Translations under genes and position numbers: made by a program
Part shown: piece after piece, positions 59,561-64,000 of the stretch
Layout of the letters: each line of letters begins with the position of its first letter
Numbering within the stretch: the first letter of the stretch is position 1
The notes under the pieces: model-generated
Database searches by the model: none
What the model saw: the letters and a program-made list of their open reading frames with translations, nothing else
Told to the model about the DNA's origin: nothing
Origin: Monilinia fructicola
Lineage: Eukaryota; Ascomycota; Leotiomycetes; Helotiales; Sclerotiniaceae
Direction: 5' to 3'
DNA: 64,000 nucleotides
Assembly: GCA_008692225.1 (NCBI GenBank)
Contig: VICG01000003.1
Span: 985,501 to 1,049,500, forward strand

Positions 59561-60157
59561 TTATACTGGGCTGGTGGTTTCCTTCATGGCCATATTTGGT
59601 GAGGGGTAAGATTTTGATCGTCCTCCCTTGAACATTTCCAATGCGAGGATAGCGCTGCTTCCCATCCAGAGCAACCAGCTGAAAGCACCAAAGACTGCAT
59701 CAGCACGAGCTGCCCCACAAACCGAGCCACGACAGAAGAGAAGCTTGCTGATGAAGACGGAGAGTGCGATGAAGCCAGCGAAGTAGAAAAGAACATTGAG
59801 AAGCTCAAATGTGAGGTGAGCATATGGATGAGATGCTGGTTATTGTTAGAAAGTTATGTTCATGTGAGCTTTTTATAGTGTGAAAAAGGTACCTTTTGAC
59901 ATAAAGCGAGGTGCAATTTCAAGATATAGAATGGAAATCAAGGTAAAGACGGGTACGAAGACCAAGAAGTTGATTTGGGAAGGAGATGCGGTCAAAGTAT
60001 CTGCATTGTACCAGTGGGAGACTATGTGATACGTTAGTAACTCTTCCGCGGTATGCCAGTTATAGAGGTCTCTCGTACCATATCCGGACAGGCCAAGTAT
60101 GACGATAGCAAAAACTGCTTGAGCAATTCGAATAGGGAGAAGTAATCCAATCGACAT
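59561..60157 (-). CDS. MARVEL-domain four-span membrane protein
   Basis: Three exons, 60157-60079, 60021-59893 and 59835-59561, with 57-nt introns, give 160 residues. The start at 60157 (MSIGLLLPIRIAQAVFAIVILGLSGYG) is chosen over upstream ATGs because it begins directly with the first span. Four hydrophobic segments follow in MARVEL fashion: residues ~8-26, ~40-60 (INFLVFVPVFTLISILYLEIAP), ~75-98 (FELLNVLFYFAGFIALSVFIS) and ~115-140 (DAVFGAFSWLLWMGSSAILALEMF). Between the third and fourth spans is CRGSVCGAARADAVFGA. Fungal members (Nce102-like and relatives) associate with plasma-membrane domains and secretion. The precise role here is unknown. No frame breaks. Confidence 0.82.
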
Positions 60158-61965
60158 TTTGAAATTAGGTAGGTATAGTTGTTTGGAAGATTGGAATCGT
60201 GGAAAAAGCAGCTGCAACTTGTGCGCGCGTAAAATCAGTGATCTAGAGAGTAAGTATACAACTGGAGAAAGGATACAGGTGGAGAAGAAAGAAAAAGAAG
60301 ATGCAATAGGGAAAAGTGGCAGACTGATATTATAATTAGGGAAGAAATAAGTAGACAAAGTCTGAAGGCCGAATGGTTTCCATTGCAGTCCAAGTGTAAA
60401 AAATGCATAATATCAGTATCATCTTTGAAACGGAATATCAATCTATCGCACAGATCATGCCGGTCCTCAATTCCCTGTCAGACAAGGATCGACAGTATTT
60501 ACATTGATATTGCAGGGCTTTGTAGCCAATCATAATCGTTAACGATAGCGTCCCTGCTACAGTGGAGAGAGGCTTGCTTGCATTCCCCGCGGTACCACTG
60601 ATTGAATACTGTAGGCTGAGGCTATTTGATGCTATTTATTGTTGGAATAATGGAGATGATAACCAATGAAGATATATTATGACCCGCAATCATCAAATTG
60701 ATAAGGTTATCCTGCCGCTGCAGGTGATCCTTGAATGCCCAAAAAGATTTGAGCCCGCAGATAGAGGTAAAGGGGACCATCGTCACGGCTTTAGATGATA
60801 TAATAATAACAACAGCAACATCAACATCAACAATAATAGTAATTGCGACGAATTGAAACATCGAATACGCCATGTACGCTTTAGATTTGTCAAGAGATTG
60901 AGAATGGTCCGCTTGGACATCTGTCATCTAGCAGGTCCCTATTTCTTTCAACGCATGAAACACCGACTAGGACACCAAATATACTAAAAGAAATACTCAT
61001 CTCAACCTACAGGTAGTCACTGGTCCGGCTCTGGTGTCACCTCCTATAAGAATTACCAAGAGTGTCAGTGTTTTGATGCCAAGGAAGAGCCACGAGATTG
61101 GGGTTGTTTTATTGATCAACTGTTGGATTCATGTGTCTAACTTTTCGTTTGGAAAGCCGTGGTAGATCATGAGACTTTTCTACCGCAGGTAAGCCACACT
61201 CCGTATTGATAGGAGAAGCGTGTGTATCATCAATAGGTTCGAGTAAAGGAACGATCCTGATAAGTATCCTAGGAGTCACTAGGTAAGTACCAGGTAGAGT
61301 ACAGAGTATAAGAATACAGACAAGAGGAAGAGAAGTTGTATCACCAAAGGACCTGGTGGACCAATAAATGGTTTCGACCTAGAAGCTATGATATGTCGAA
61401 GTCCACATGCAGGGCTGATGGTTCTAGCCCTGGAGGTAGTTCGCTCTTAATCGAATGAATGAATGAATGCTAGTACTGTGGGTAAGTAATCAGTGAGTCA
61501 AAACTCAAAAGACTGCACTGTGTCGATGTCAACGACGGTGAGGCGACGAGATTCAAGAGACCGGAATAATAAATGAAGCCATTCAGACCAAGTATTTCCA
61601 ACAAAACCTTGCCCACCTTTTCGATGCAAAGCTTGCCGTTCTCGTCATTCATACCCCTCAATCATGGCCATGAAAGGAAATGACGTGCTTCAGCCCATGT
61701 ATAATGAATGTATTACCCCACTATGATCATTCATGGTTCGCTGCGTTCCATTGGAAAGAAGCCGCCTTGTTCGAGTGATACTAAAAGGGAATGAAAGAAA
61801 CAAAGATCTCCAGTCATTCGATTTTGATTTCTTCGTCATATTTAAAGCTTCTCACCACTGGTCTTTCTCTCTACTTTGTAAACGTTCAAAACCTCATCAA
61901 TCTCACCTTTCTCATCAACCTCATCAACCTTATAAAACTAAAGATTCCAAGAATCTCCAGTCAAC
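60158..61965. other. Divergent intergenic region, 1.8 kb
   Basis: Lies between the MARVEL gene and the O-acetylhomoserine sulfhydrylase gene, which point away from each other, so it should hold both promoters. GAATGAATGAATG occurs at about 61454-61468. A classical Met4/Cys3-type site was not found. Confidence 0.5.

Positions 61966-64000
<2,035 letters not shown>

Noticed and set aside
60622..60927. 101-residue minus-strand ORF near 60.7 kb
   Set aside because: Hydrophobic run comes from ATT/AAC-rich triplets; no family, no splice support.

Overview
The window is nuclear DNA of a filamentous ascomycete. Short introns (about 45-120 nt) with GT...AG ends and CTAAC-like branch points, fungal-type protein families, AT-rich islands with RIP-like transitions, and very abundant microsatellites all point to Pezizomycotina. 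The protein flavour suggests Leotiomycetes/Helotiales (Botrytis-Sclerotinia-like), but that rank is inference from memory. No prokaryotic, organellar or CRISPR features are seen. || Layout: 1-101 is the tail of a gene cut by the window edge. 2.5-3.8 kb (-) is a two-exon protein with a CENP-C/Mif2-type cupin end. 6.4-7.3 kb (-) is a five-exon small secreted protein. 7.3-14.9 kb has no gene I can support; it holds a small inverted-repeat element, AT-rich DNA and, from 12 kb on, dense simple repeats. 14.9-15.8 kb (-) is a protein phosphatase inhibitor 2 (Glc8/I-2) gene. 15.8-19.6 kb is repeat-filled. 19.6-22.4 kb (-) is a membrane protein with a long disordered tail. 24.1-28.0 kb (-) is the second-largest subunit of RNA polymerase III (RPC2/RET1). 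30.5-34.9 kb (+) is a Pumilio/PUF protein. 36.1-37.3 kb (+) is the tRNA deaminase subunit TAD3. 38.6-40.8 kb (+) is a PHO84-type phosphate transporter. 41.5-44.7 kb (-) is an armadillo protein of the ARMC8/Vid28 (GID5) type. 45.3-46.7 kb is an AT-rich transposon relic with long inverted ends and a nested solo LTR. 47.6-48.6 kb (+) is a PHO80/PCL-type cyclin. 49.1-49.8 kb (+) is EMC10. 50.4-51.9 kb (-) is a YEA4-like UDP-GlcNAc transporter. 52-56.2 kb holds only weak ORFs. 56.2-57.0 kb (-) is EMC7. 59.6-60.2 kb (-) is a MARVEL protein. 62.0 kb to the end (+) is O-acetylhomoserine sulfhydrylase, cut by the edge. || Mostly unrelated housekeeping genes; no biosynthetic cluster is visible. Two subunits of the ER membrane protein complex (EMC10, EMC7) lie 6.4 kb apart. 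A cyclin of the Pho80/PCL group and a PHO84-type transporter both belong to phosphate-related families but are separated by the GID5-like gene and a transposon. || The most striking sequence-level oddity is that conserved genes in two zones (about 15-28 kb and 48-51 kb) carry roughly fifteen single- or two-base frame disruptions, most of them extra bases and several in short homopolymers, while the genes between and around these zones are perfectly open. Local consensus error is the likeliest cause.
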